Shown here in pieces: positions 8,241 through 16,583 of a stretch of DNA of 64,000 nt. This stretch comes from Bacillus haynesii (GTDB taxonomy: Bacteria > Bacillota > Bacilli > Bacillales > Bacillaceae). Location of the stretch: the NCBI RefSeq assembly GCF_001969855.1, contig NZ_MRBL01000024.1:1-64000 (forward strand). Reading direction: 5' to 3'. The position numbers and the translations under genes were made by a program. The notes under the pieces were generated by a model. That model saw nothing but the letters and a program-made list of their open reading frames with translations, was not told where the DNA came from and searched no databases. Position 1 is the stretch's first letter; every line of letters starts with the position of its first letter.

Positions 8241-8869
8241 GATTGTTGAATCATCTGCTTCATTTTTGCGGCTGCGGCCGCTTTATCATCTTGATTTGCA
8301 ATACCGCCCCCAACAATAATCAAATCAGGTTTTAATTTAACGACTTCGGGCAATGTGTCTAATTTAATTCCGCCTGCAATAGCCGTTTTAGCGTTTTTTA
8401 CCACATTCTTAATGGTCATTAAGTCTTCAAATGAATTTTGGCCAATGGCTTGAAGATCATAACCCGTATGCACACAAATATAATCGACACCAAGTTCATC
8501 CAATTCCTTCGCGCGTGATTTGATGTCTTTAATCCCAATCATATCGACCAGGATTTTATTTCCTTGAGCTTTTGCCTCTTCTACAGCGCCTTTAATAGAC
8601 ATGTCTTCAGCGGCTCCTAAAATGGTGATGATATCGGCTCCTGCCTCTGAGGCTTTCATGACTTCATACCCGGCCGCATCCATAATTTTAAGGTCTGCCA
8701 GCACTTTCAAATTCGGGAAAGCGCTTTTCACCTCTTTTACTGCACGGAGTCCTTCATTTATCACAACCGGCGTACCAATTTCAACAATGTCAATGTATTC
8801 TTCTACTTCTTTTACTACTTTGATGGCTTCCGGTATATTGACTAAATCTAATGCTAACTGTAATTCCAC
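8237..8869 (-). CDS. hxlA: 3-hexulose-6-phosphate synthase HxlA
   Basis: 210 aa. It condenses formaldehyde with ribulose-5-phosphate to give 3-hexulose-6-phosphate. It is a TIM-barrel protein of the orotidine decarboxylase superfamily: ADLKIMDAAGYEV (about 60-72) carries the Asp-x-Lys-x-x-Asp metal/catalytic motif, and IVGGGIANQDD is the phosphate-binding end. It starts with GTG at 8869 after AGGGGTGAT. First gene of hxlAB. The promoter has a good -10 (TATACT) but a weak -35, fitting activation by HxlR, whose gene lies upstream. Confidence 0.95.
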   Translation of the reverse strand: MELQLALDLVNIPEAIKVVKEVEEYIDIVEIGTPVVINEGLRAVKEVKSAFPNLKVLADLKIMDAAGYEVMKASEAGADIITILGAAEDMSIKGAVEEAKAQGNKILVDMIGIKDIKSRAKELDELGVDYICVHTGYDLQAIGQNSFEDLMTIKNVVKNAKTAIAGGIKLDTLPEVVKLKPDLIIVGGGIANQDDKAAAAAKMKQMIQQS

Positions 8870-8936
8870 TTACAATCACCCCTGTTTGAATTAAGAATTC
8901 CGCGGATTATTCTTTTAATATTTCTGTTACACCAAA

Positions 8937-9006
8937 AGTATAACAAGGGGAAAATACCATTAATAGTACGCACTTTTTTTTTACATACTATACTTTTCCT
9001 CATATG
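8937..9006 (-). promoter_or_regulatory. hxlAB promoter and putative HxlR sites
   Basis: On the minus strand TATACT (8937-8942) is the -10; the -35 is poor. Just upstream lies AAAGTGCGTAC (8966-8976), a motif repeated elsewhere in this window, and CTATAC-N13-GTATAG about 20 bp further out. The position suits an activator of the HxlR type. Confidence 0.5.
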
Positions 9007-9010
9007 GTAT

Positions 9011-9042
9011 AGAAAAAGATACTGTCTCCAAAACAGTATCTT
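9011..9042 (-). terminator. Terminator of hxlR
   Basis: Perfect 10-bp stem AAGATACTGT (9016-9025) / ACAGTATCTT (9033-9042); the A run at its left gives a U tract on the minus strand. It separates hxlR from hxlAB. Confidence 0.8.
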
Positions 9043-9054
9043 AAGTCAATCAAG

Positions 9055-9402
9055 CTATTTATCATCTTTTGAAAAGTTCGTTTCTATATAATTTTTACCC
9101 CAATCATACATCGCCTCTAATATAGGCATTAAACTTTCTCCTTGTTTTGTAAGGGAATATTCAACTTTTGGGGGAACAACCGGATATACTTCCCTATGTA
9201 CAATATGATCTTCTTCTAATTCACGCAGCTGATTCACCAGCATTCTTTGCGTAATGCCGGGCATCAAGGCTTTTAATTCTCCGAACCTTTTCGTACCTTC
9301 TTTTCCTAAAAACCACAAAATCAGCATTTTCCACTTTCCTCCGATAATGTTGAGCGTCAACTCCTTTTCACAATTAAATGTTTTATTTTCCATTCGTGAC
9401 AT
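9055..9402 (-). CDS. hxlR: HxlR, winged-helix activator of hxlAB
   Basis: 115 aa, starting [27 protein letters not shown]. HxlR/DUF24 winged helix: NCEKELTL near the N-terminus with the family Cys (C10), [16 protein letters not shown] as the recognition region, and [17 protein letters not shown] as the wing. It is known in B. subtilis as the formaldehyde-responsive activator of hxlAB. The nearby Cys is the probable sensing residue by analogy with other DUF24 proteins. It lies directly upstream of hxlAB on the same strand but is separated by a terminator, so it is transcribed on its own. Confidence 0.93.
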   Translation of the reverse strand: MSRMENKTFNCEKELTLNIIGGKWKMLILWFLGKEGTKRFGELKALMPGITQRMLVNQLRELEEDHIVHREVYPVVPPKVEYSLTKQGESLMPILEAMYDWGKNYIETNFSKDDK

Positions 9403-9530
9403 ATGAATTCACTCCTTATCAAAATATGATCATCAATTACATCATTGTAAAAGAACTTTGTTTCATTAATCAATCACCGCACTTTCACAACTTCCTTTAT
9501 TCACCATCTTGTCATGCGGATTTTCCCCAT

Positions 9531-9584
9531 CATGACATTGTCAATCTTCTTATGCTTTGTCAAGGAAACATGACAAGTGTCATG
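9531..9584 (+). promoter_or_regulatory. Probable DesR-binding sites upstream of des
   Basis: Perfect palindrome CATGACA-AG-TGTCATG (9569-9584) and a related CATGACATTGTCAA at 9531-9544, 90-140 bp before the des start. In B. subtilis phosphorylated DesR binds two adjacent sites upstream of the des promoter; this layout fits. Confidence 0.7.
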
Positions 9585-9671
9585 TATGAAGCATGATGTG
9601 TGCTACTACAAAGACATCCCTCTGTGGCGTAAACTGAATTTAAGACCCATTTATGAGAGGATAACTTTACT

Positions 9672-10730
9672 ATGACTGAACAAACCATCGCACATAAACA
9701 AAAACAGTTAACAAAACAGGTTGCTGCGTTTGCCCAGCCTGATACTAAAAACAGTCTGATTCAGCTCTTCAATACGTTTATTCCTTTCTTCGGACTGTGG
9801 TTTCTTGCCTATTTCAGCCTCAATGTCTCCTATCTCCTTACTTTAGGAATAACGGTGATTGCCGCAGGGTTTTTGACGAGAATTTTCATTATTTTTCACG
9901 ACTGCTGCCATCTATCCTTTTTCAAACAAAAACGCCATAACCACATTCTCGGCTTTTTGACAGGCGTTCTGACTTTATTTCCTTATCTTCAATGGCAGCA
10001 CAGCCATTCGATTCATCATGCGACAAGCAGCAACCTGGATAAACGCGGAACAGGCGATATCTGGCTGCTGACGGTAAACGAATATAAAGCCGCACCTCTG
10101 CGCACAAAAATCGCATACAGACTTTACAGAAATCCGTTTATCATGTTTATACTCGGACCGATTTATGTCTTTCTGATCACAAACCGCTTTAACAAAAAAG
10201 GTGCAAGACGGAAGGAACGTGTGAACACATACCTCACCAACCTTGCAATCGCGGCATTGGCTGCTGTCTGCTGCCTGATCTTTGGCTGGCAATCGTTTTT
10301 GCTCGTACAGGGTCCGATCTTTCTGATCTCGGGTTCGATCGGCGTTTGGCTGTTTTATGTTCAGCATACATTTGAAGATTCTTATTTTGAAGCGGATGAA
10401 AACTGGAGCTATGTTCAGGCCGCTGTGGAAGGAAGTTCATTTTATAAACTCCCGAAACTGCTTCAATGGCTGACAGGCAATATCGGGTACCACCATGTTC
10501 ATCATCTGAGTCCAAAGGTGCCTAACTATAAACTTGAAACCGCACATGAACAGCACGAACCGTTAAAAAACGTCCCGACCATCACTTTAAAAACAAGCCT
10601 GCAATCACTCGCGTTCCGGCTTTGGGATGAAGAAAAAAAGCAATTTGTAACCTTTCGGGACATGAAACAAACATCTTCCCGTCTTTCGCCGGATTCAACG
10701 GAAAATCAGAAGCTGCGGAAGAACGCCTGA
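9672..10730 (+). CDS. des: Acyl-lipid delta-5 desaturase Des
   Basis: 352 aa, the length of B. subtilis Des and nearly identical in reading. This membrane di-iron enzyme puts a cis double bond into fatty acids of existing phospholipids to restore fluidity in the cold. Three histidine boxes: HDCCH (76-80), HSIHH (112-116) and HHVHH (about 305). Several membrane helices flank them (for example 36-70 and 90-105). It is the output gene of the DesK/DesR cold sensor encoded just downstream. The palindromes at 9531-9584 are the likely DesR-P sites. A terminator follows, so des can be expressed far above desKR. Confidence 0.97.
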   Translation: MTEQTIAHKQKQLTKQVAAFAQPDTKNSLIQLFNTFIPFFGLWFLAYFSLNVSYLLTLGITVIAAGFLTRIFIIFHDCCHLSFFKQKRHNHILGFLTGVLTLFPYLQWQHSHSIHHATSSNLDKRGTGDIWLLTVNEYKAAPLRTKIAYRLYRNPFIMFILGPIYVFLITNRFNKKGARRKERVNTYLTNLAIAALAAVCCLIFGWQSFLLVQGPIFLISGSIGVWLFYVQHTFEDSYFEADENWSYVQAAVEGSSFYKLPKLLQWLTGNIGYHHVHHLSPKVPNYKLETAHEQHEPLKNVPTITLKTSLQSLAFRLWDEEKKQFVTFRDMKQTSSRLSPDSTENQKLRKNA

Positions 10731-10736
10731 CGATGA

Positions 10737-10773
10737 GGAGGTCTTCTTATATCAACAAGAAGACTTCCTTTTT
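10737..10773 (+). terminator. Terminator after des
   Basis: Stem GGAGGTCTTCTT / AAGAAGACTTCC (one G-T pair), loop 8 nt, T run from 10769. It lies between des and desK. Confidence 0.8.
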
Positions 10774-10850
10774 ATTGTCCAATGATGCAATCCGGCTCCG
10801 GCAATGGTAAAGTTACTCTAAAGATGAAAAGCTGAAAATGAGGTTATATC

Positions 10851-11963
10851 ATGGTCAAAAAGCATTTTACATTTCAAAAACTGAACGGGATTTCGCCGTA
10901 TATATGGACGATATTTTTCATCCTTCCCTTCTACTTTATCATGCAATCATCATCTACACTTGTAATCGTCGTCGGCATCATTTTGACACTTTTATTTTTT
11001 GCGGTATACAGATTTGCTTTTGTCTCAAAAGGCTGGGACGTTTATTTGTGGGCATTTATTTTAATCGGTATTTCAACCGCTTCGATTATGCTGTTCAGTT
11101 ATATTTATTTTGCTTTTTTTATCGCATATTTTATAGGGAACATTAAAAAACGAGTCCCATTTCACATTTTATATTACGTCCATTTAATAAGCGCAGCCGT
11201 CGCTGCCAACTTCAGTCTCGTGTTAAAAAAGGAATTTTTTCTGACACAAATTCCTTTTGTGGTCATCACCCTCATCAGTGCGATTTTATTGCCGTTCAGT
11301 ATCAGGAGCCGCAAGGAGCGTGAACGCCTGGAAGAAAAGCTCGAGTATGCTAATGAACGGATTGCCAATTTGGTAAAATTAGAAGAACGGCAGCGGATTG
11401 CCCGCGACCTCCACGATACACTTGGACAAAAGCTGTCTCTTATCGGTTTAAAAAGCGACTTGGCGAGAAAATTAATTTACAAAGATCCCGATCAAGCCGC
11501 GCGTGAACTGAAAAGCGTTCAGCAAACTGCGAGAACTTCTTTAAATGAAGTCAGAAAAATCGTATCCTCTATGAAAGGCATCCGGCTCAAGGATGAAATC
11601 ATGAACATCAAACAAATTCTTGAAGCAGCCGACATTGCGTTTATCTATGAAGAAGATAAATTGCCGGAAAATATCTCATTGCTTAATGAAAACATATTGA
11701 GCATGTGCTTAAAGGAAGCTGTCACTAATGTCGTCAAACACAGTCAGGCTAAGACCTGCCGCGTTGACATTCAGCAGCACTGGAAGGAAGTTGTCATTAC
11801 AGTGACTGACGATGGAACGTTTCAAGGCGAAGAGAAATACTTTTCAAAAGGACACGGCTTGCTTGGCATGAGAGAACGGCTTGAATTCGCAAACGGAAGC
11901 CTTCACATTGATACAAAAAACGGCACCAAGCTTACCATGTCAATTCCTAATAACTCAAAATAA
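10851..11963 (+). CDS. desK: Membrane thermosensor histidine kinase DesK
   Basis: 370 aa. The first about 155 residues form the hydrophobic membrane thickness sensor; the conserved Lys near the N-terminus (MVKKHFTFQKLNG) belongs to the buoy motif described for DesK. The DHp helix carries the phospho-acceptor His (RDLHDTLGQ, H188), and the HATPase_c domain has KEAVTNVVKHSQA and GHGLLGMRERLE. In the cold it phosphorylates DesR; when warm it acts as phosphatase. The ATG lies after ATGAGG. It is 11-20 bp ahead of desR in the same transcript; a terminator separates it from des. Confidence 0.97.
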   Translation: MVKKHFTFQKLNGISPYIWTIFFILPFYFIMQSSSTLVIVVGIILTLLFFAVYRFAFVSKGWDVYLWAFILIGISTASIMLFSYIYFAFFIAYFIGNIKKRVPFHILYYVHLISAAVAANFSLVLKKEFFLTQIPFVVITLISAILLPFSIRSRKERERLEEKLEYANERIANLVKLEERQRIARDLHDTLGQKLSLIGLKSDLARKLIYKDPDQAARELKSVQQTARTSLNEVRKIVSSMKGIRLKDEIMNIKQILEAADIAFIYEEDKLPENISLLNENILSMCLKEAVTNVVKHSQAKTCRVDIQQHWKEVVITVTDDGTFQGEEKYFSKGHGLLGMRERLEFANGSLHIDTKNGTKLTMSIPNNSK

Positions 11964-11983
11964 ACAAAAAAAGGATGGCTTAC

Positions 11984-12583
11984 ATGATTAGTATATTTAT
12001 TGCAGAAGATCAGCAAATGCTCTTGGGCGCTTTAGGATCGCTTCTGAATTTAGAAGATGATATGGAAGTCGTCGGCAAAGGCACAACCGGGCAGGATGCC
12101 GTTGATTTCACAAAAAAACATCTGCCTGATGTATGCATTATGGACATTGAAATGCCGGGAAAGACGGGGCTTGAAGCTGCTGAGGAATTAAAGGATACAG
12201 GCTGCAACATTATTATCCTAACCACTTTTGCCCGCCCCGGCTACTTTCAGCGAGCCATTAAAGCAGGTGTTAAAGGCTATTTGTTAAAGGACAGCCCAAG
12301 CGAAGAGCTTGCGAGCGCCATCCGCAGCGTCATGAAAGGAAAGCGGATCTATGCGCCTGAACTGATGGAAGACATGTACAGTGAGGCCAACCCCCTCACA
12401 GATAGAGAAAAAGAAGTGCTCGAACTTGTGGCTGACGGAAAAAACACAAAAGAAATCGCCCAGGAACTCAGCATCAAAAGCGGAACCGTACGAAATTATA
12501 TCTCAATGATTCTTGAAAAGCTTGAGGTGAAAAATCGGATCGAAGCCATTACTCGCTCAAAGGAAAAAGGTTGGTTTAAATAA
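11984..12583 (+). CDS. desR: Response regulator DesR
   Basis: 199 aa from the ATG at 11984; the ATG three codons upstream lies too close to AAAAAAAGG, while this one has AAGGATGG at proper spacing and matches the B. subtilis length. The receiver domain has phospho-acceptor D54 (CIMDIEMPG) and Lys in LLKDSP. The C-terminal LuxR/NarL helix-turn-helix is LTDREKEVLELVADGKNTKEIA (split here as LTDREKEVLELVAD and GKNTKEIA). DesR-P dimers activate des transcription at low temperature. Co-transcribed with desK. Confidence 0.97.
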   Translation: MISIFIAEDQQMLLGALGSLLNLEDDMEVVGKGTTGQDAVDFTKKHLPDVCIMDIEMPGKTGLEAAEELKDTGCNIIILTTFARPGYFQRAIKAGVKGYLLKDSPSEELASAIRSVMKGKRIYAPELMEDMYSEANPLTDREKEVLELVADGKNTKEIAQELSIKSGTVRNYISMILEKLEVKNRIEAITRSKEKGWFK

Positions 12584-12584
12584 A

Positions 12585-12617
12585 AAGAGGACCTTGCTAT
12601 ATCTCCAAGATCCTCTT
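12585..12617. terminator. Convergent terminator between desR and the reductase gene
   Basis: Stem AAGAGGACCTTG (12585-12596) / CAAGATCCTCTT (12606-12617) with one mismatch. The A tract at left serves the minus-strand gene best; it probably works both ways. Confidence 0.65.
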
Positions 12618-12656
12618 GACGAATGAGTCGCTCCCACGGGCGAAAACATTCCTTTT

Positions 12657-13706
12657 CTACACGAACATCTTCTTCACAAGCTCGCGGTTGCGCTCTTTGA
12701 AAACCTCATTATGCGACGACACCATCGCACTCTTGTGCGCTTCGGGATCAATAAAGCGCTTGGCGCTGTTGACCGCGTTTGCCGCATCTTGAAACGCTCC
12801 GGCGATCAGGTGCAGCTTGCCTTCGTAATGCACAATATCCCCCGCCGCATACAGTCCGGGCACGGAAGACTGACAGTTGGAAGTACCTTCAATATAATAG
12901 TCATCCACCCGGGTAATATCAAGGCGGCTGTTCTCCAGCAGTGAGGTGTCGCGTTCATATCCGTGGTTGATAACCACCTCGTCGACAGGCAGCTCCATCA
13001 CCTCACCGGTTTGAGCGTTCGTGAGCTCGACCCGTTCGATCACCTCATGATCTTCCGAAGCGATCAACTTGGTAATCTCTGTATGAAAGAAGCAGCTCAC
13101 CGAGCTGTTCAGCAGCTGATCCACCTGGGCCTCATGCCCGCTGAGCGCATCTTTGCGGTAAGCGAGGTAGACCTTTTTCGCTACAGGTTCTAGTTCGTTG
13201 GCCCAATCGACAGCCGAATTGCCGCCGCCTGATACAATGACCGTTTTATCTTTAAAATGCTGCAGTGACTTAACCGTATAATTCAGATTGGACACTTCAA
13301 AACGCTCTGCTCCTTCTATTTGAAGCTTTTGCGGATTAAGGATGCCGCCGCCGACGGCAACGATGACCGTCTTGGACAGATGCACCCCTGAGGCAGCCGT
13401 ATGTAATTCAAACACCCCTTCTTCATTGCGGGCAATCGATTCGACTTTCTCATTTAGCAGCACTTCAGGATGAAACGTTAACCCCTGCTGCACCATCTGT
13501 TCTATCAGCTTGGCTCCGGAAATCGGCGTTAGTCCCCCGACATCCCAGATCATTTTTTCAGGATAAACGTGAACCTTTCCGCCCAGCATCGGCTGATATT
13601 CAATAATCTTTGTCTTCATTCCCCGCAGTCCGCTGTAAAAGGCGGAATATAACCCGGCCGGCCCCCCGCCGATAACGGTCACATCAAACACTTCATTTCT
13701 GCTCAT
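12657..13706 (-). CDS. ycgT: Ferredoxin/flavodoxin-NADP+ reductase, YcgT type
   Basis: 349 aa, thioredoxin-reductase-like fold without the CxxC pair. FAD site VTVIGGGPAGLYSAF (9-23), NADPH site VIVSGGGNSAVDWANE (about 150-165) and the second FAD motif GLYAAGDI. This is the bacillary ferredoxin-NADP+ oxidoreductase family (YumC/YcgT); the text reads closest to YcgT, which in B. subtilis is Fur-controlled. A Fur box (13756-13770) lies 50 bp before the ATG, so it should be made under iron shortage, perhaps supplying electrons to ferri-siderophore or ferredoxin reduction. YumC is the alternative name if the paralogue call is wrong. Confidence 0.82.
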   Translation of the reverse strand: MSRNEVFDVTVIGGGPAGLYSAFYSGLRGMKTKIIEYQPMLGGKVHVYPEKMIWDVGGLTPISGAKLIEQMVQQGLTFHPEVLLNEKVESIARNEEGVFELHTAASGVHLSKTVIVAVGGGILNPQKLQIEGAERFEVSNLNYTVKSLQHFKDKTVIVSGGGNSAVDWANELEPVAKKVYLAYRKDALSGHEAQVDQLLNSSVSCFFHTEITKLIASEDHEVIERVELTNAQTGEVMELPVDEVVINHGYERDTSLLENSRLDITRVDDYYIEGTSNCQSSVPGLYAAGDIVHYEGKLHLIAGAFQDAANAVNSAKRFIDPEAHKSAMVSSHNEVFKERNRELVKKMFV

Positions 13707-13755
13707 CGCTCTTCACTCCCGATATATGTCATGAGTTTATAACTCCAAACGTAAA

Positions 13756-13770
13756 TGATTATCATTATCA
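13756..13770 (-). promoter_or_regulatory. Fur box upstream of ycgT
   Basis: TGATTATcATTATCA, 14 of 15 bases of the 7-1-7 consensus TGATAATnATTATCA, 50 bp before the ycgT ATG. Confidence 0.85.
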
Positions 13771-13899
13771 TTAAGTGTACTTTGATTGCTTCGTTTTTAC
13801 AATCCATTTTAATAAAAAGTTCTCTTCAATTTTGTCTTTCCCTATTCTCCGCCCGTCTTCACGGAATGCCGTCACTGCATTTTCCAGGGCGGTCATCAT
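13771..13899 (-). CDS. Small charged protein between two Fur boxes, 42 aa
   Basis: ORF beginning MMTALENAVTAFREDGRR and ending WIVKTKQSKYT. AAAGGTGAG precedes the first ATG by 6 bp. A longer in-frame reading to 13986 has no ribosome site. Net positive charge (9 Lys/Arg against 6 Asp/Glu). A Fur box (13965-13979) lies 65-80 bp upstream and another directly after the stop, before ycgT. The size and setting recall the small Fur-regulated basic proteins (Fbp) of the B. subtilis iron-sparing response, one of which I believe lies near ycgT; sequence relation is not established. A shadow frame on the other strand has no ribosome site. Confidence 0.5.
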   Translation of the reverse strand: MMTALENAVTAFREDGRRIGKDKIEENFLLKWIVKTKQSKYT

Positions 13900-13936
13900 G
13901 GAACGCTCACCTTTTAGGCAGTTCCTATATCTTACA

Positions 13937-13979
13937 TTGACAAGGGTATGTCCCCTGCATAAAATGAAAATGATTATCA
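13937..13979 (+). promoter_or_regulatory. SigA promoter overlapped by Fur box, nik-like operon
   Basis: TTGACA (13937-13942), 17-bp spacer, TAAAAT (13960-13965). The Fur box TGAAAATgATTATCA (13965-13979; 14 of 15 to consensus) begins at the last base of the -10 and covers the start site. The same box lies upstream of the divergent 42-codon ORF. Confidence 0.85.
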
Positions 13980-14003
13980 ACTTCATTTAGGAGGAAATAA
14001 AGC

Positions 14004-15629
14004 ATGCTTAGCGGAAGGATTAGTTTGAAAATTAAAATTACTTTTTTATTGATGCTCACCTTTTCTATTTTATTAACTGGATGTACAACCTCAGGAAATT
14101 CAACAGAGAAGAAAACTCATCAAAATATGGTCACAATGGCTTGGCCTAGAGATATAGGCGAAATGAATCCGCATGTGTATAATCCTTCCCAATTATTTGC
14201 CCAGTCGATGGTATATGAACCTTTGGTTACCTATGAAGCGGGAGGAAAGCTTAAACCGCATTTAGCCGAATCTTGGGATATATCAAGTGACGGTAAAGTG
14301 TATACGTTTCATTTGCGTAAGAATGTAAAATTTTCAGATGGAACAAAGTTTAATGCAAAAATTGTGAAAAAGAATGTTGATTCCATTTTAAAACATACTG
14401 AGTTACATAGCTGGTTAGGGTTTATTTCAAAAATAGCCCAAACAGAAGTGATCGATGATCATACATTTAAATTGACATTAACAGAACCATATTACCCAAC
14501 CATTCAGGAACTAGCCGTTGTACGGCCGGTCCGGTTTTTGGGAGAAGCGGGCTTCCCTAAGGACGGCGATACATCAAAGGGTGTCGCAAAACCGGTAGGT
14601 ACAGGCCCATGGATATTGGAAGAGCATAAAGCTGACGAATATGCGGTTTTTAAACGCAATGAACATTATTGGGGTGAAAAGCCAAAAGTCGAGAAAATCA
14701 AAGTGAAAATCATCCCGGACGCCGAAACAAGGGTGCTTGCATTTGAAAAAGGCGAGCTTGACCTTATTTACGGCGAAGGCGTTATCAGTTTGGATGCATA
14801 CAAGCAGCTGCAATCGACAGGCCAATATGAAACAAGCCTTTCTGAACCAGTGGCGACGAGACAGCTTGTCATGAATACGAAAAAAGAACAGCTTTCTGAT
14901 GAACGCGTGCGCCAGGCCCTGCACTATGGTTTTGACAAAGAAGCCATGGTGAAAGGCATCACCTCCGGGTTAGAAGAAAAAGCAGATCATATTTTGCCGA
15001 CAGACTTCCCATACATGTCTGATATTGATGTAAAGCAAATCAATTATGATACAGAAAAAGCGAAAGCGCTATTAGATGCGGCAGGCTGGAAGCTTCCAAA
15101 TGGAAAGACGGTGCGCGAGAAAGACGGAAAGCCTCTTGAATTTAGTTTAATGTATGATTCAGCGGAATCCATTCAAAAAACAATGGCTGAAACACTGCAA
15201 GCAGAATGGGCAGCGATCGGGGTAAAGCTGAATCTTGAAGGCGTAGAATTGGCAACCCAAGTCAAACGGTTTAAAGCGAATGAGTTTGATATGAACTTCT
15301 TTAGCAACTATGGTGCGCCTTATGACCCGCATACATTTTTAAACATTGTCGCCTCCAAAGGATTCGGATTTAATGAAGCGATCTCAGCCTATCCAAACAA
15401 GGACAAGCTGATCAAGCAGATGGCAAAGGTACCTCAAACGACCGATGAAAAAGAACGGCAGGAGCTCTACTCATCTATTTTAAAATCACTTCAAGACCAG
15501 GGCGCCATCGTTCCGATTTCTTATATTAAAAAGACGGCGATCTATCAAAAGAACATCAGCAACTTTACGTTCCCTGCTAACCGTGACGAACATCCATTTA
15601 CAGGGATTCGCATCAAGCAGCAACACTAG
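14004..15629 (+). CDS. nikA: NikA-like ABC transporter substrate-binding lipoprotein
   Basis: 541 aa. Signal peptide with lipobox LLTGC (lipid Cys 27), then a dipeptide/nickel-type binding protein (SBP_bac_5). It reads along the whole length of E. coli NikA: AWPRDIGEMNPHVYNPSQLF, FAQSMVYEPLVTYE, GTGPWILEE, RNEHYWGEKP and YGAPYDPHTF, whose His (H443) corresponds to the NikA nickel-ligand histidine. It should capture Ni2+ or a metal-metallophore complex outside the cell. AGGAGG precedes the ATG. First gene of a five-gene operon with a Fur box in its promoter, so iron (not only nickel) controls it. Confidence 0.88.
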   Translation: MLSGRISLKIKITFLLMLTFSILLTGCTTSGNSTEKKTHQNMVTMAWPRDIGEMNPHVYNPSQLFAQSMVYEPLVTYEAGGKLKPHLAESWDISSDGKVYTFHLRKNVKFSDGTKFNAKIVKKNVDSILKHTELHSWLGFISKIAQTEVIDDHTFKLTLTEPYYPTIQELAVVRPVRFLGEAGFPKDGDTSKGVAKPVGTGPWILEEHKADEYAVFKRNEHYWGEKPKVEKIKVKIIPDAETRVLAFEKGELDLIYGEGVISLDAYKQLQSTGQYETSLSEPVATRQLVMNTKKEQLSDERVRQALHYGFDKEAMVKGITSGLEEKADHILPTDFPYMSDIDVKQINYDTEKAKALLDAAGWKLPNGKTVREKDGKPLEFSLMYDSAESIQKTMAETLQAEWAAIGVKLNLEGVELATQVKRFKANEFDMNFFSNYGAPYDPHTFLNIVASKGFGFNEAISAYPNKDKLIKQMAKVPQTTDEKERQELYSSILKSLQDQGAIVPISYIKKTAIYQKNISNFTFPANRDEHPFTGIRIKQQH

Positions 15630-15638
15630 GAGGCTTTT

Positions 15639-16583
15639 ATGGGCAACTATATATTGAAACGAATCATGTCGATTATTCCAGTGTTTCTTTTAGCTGCACT
15701 TCTGACAACTGGAATGATTCATCTCTCACCGGTTGACCCAGCTGAAGCATACCTAGCCGCAGCACATATCCAGCCAACCGATGAAATTTTAGCACAAAAA
15801 AGACATGAGTTTGGCTTGGATCAGCCATTTTTTATTCAATATGTAAACTCTGTTTTGAAGATATGCCAACTTGATTTTGGCATATCTTATGTTTCGAATC
15901 GGCCGGTTTGGGATGAAGTTGCACACCGAATGCCGGCGACGATCGAACTTGCGCTTGGGAGTTTACTGATTGCGGTGCTTGTCAGTGTGCCGCTCGGCTT
16001 CTTAGCGGGGATCAAAAGAAACGGTGCAGTTGATCATATCAGCCGCTTCATTTCCTTTTTCGGGGCATCCATCCCGACTTTTTGGTTAGGGTATATGTTG
16101 GTTTTTTTCTTTTCTGTTCAATTGGATCTTTTGCCGGTGGAGGGTATCGGGACATGGCAGCATCTTGTACTGCCGGCGATGACATTGGCGCTTCCTTTAA
16201 TTGCGATGTATACAAGGCTGCTCCGTGCAAGCGTCATCGAAAACCTGCAAGAACCGTATGTGCAATTTGCACGCATAAGAGGAATGACAAAGATGAACAT
16301 TATGGCCAAACATGTATTGCGAATGGCCATTTCGCCGCTGATTACGGGGCTGGGAATGAACCTTGGCAAGCTGCTTACCGGCACAATTATTGTTGAAGTC
16401 GTTTTTTCTTGGCCCGGCTTTGGCCGTTATTTTATTGAGGCCATTTTCAATCGGGACATCCCTGTCATTCAATGCTATGTGTTCTTAGCCGCCACCTTTT
16501 TTATATTGAGCAACTTAATTGTTGACCTCATTCAAATGTATATTGACCCGCGCATTTCAAGGAAAGAAGGGCAGCATCGATGA
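15639..16583 (+). CDS. nikB: ABC transporter permease, NikB type
   Basis: 314 aa integral membrane subunit. N-terminal helix (IMSIIPVFLLAALLTTGMI), a periplasm-side loop, and BPD_transp_1 core with about six spans. The EAA loop (ENLQEPYVQFARIRGMTKMNIMAKHVLR split: YVQFARIRGMTKMNIM) contacts the ATPases. It pairs with the next gene's product to form the pore. It starts 9 bp after nikA with AGGAGG just upstream and overlaps the next gene by 4 bp. Confidence 0.9.
   Translation: MGNYILKRIMSIIPVFLLAALLTTGMIHLSPVDPAEAYLAAAHIQPTDEILAQKRHEFGLDQPFFIQYVNSVLKICQLDFGISYVSNRPVWDEVAHRMPATIELALGSLLIAVLVSVPLGFLAGIKRNGAVDHISRFISFFGASIPTFWLGYMLVFFFSVQLDLLPVEGIGTWQHLVLPAMTLALPLIAMYTRLLRASVIENLQEPYVQFARIRGMTKMNIMAKHVLRMAISPLITGLGMNLGKLLTGTIIVEVVFSWPGFGRYFIEAIFNRDIPVIQCYVFLAATFFILSNLIVDLIQMYIDPRISRKEGQHR

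Noticed and set aside
13775-13990. 71-codon + strand frame between the Fur boxes
   Set aside because: No ribosome site; it is the complement of the better supported 42-codon minus-strand ORF and includes the nik promoter.
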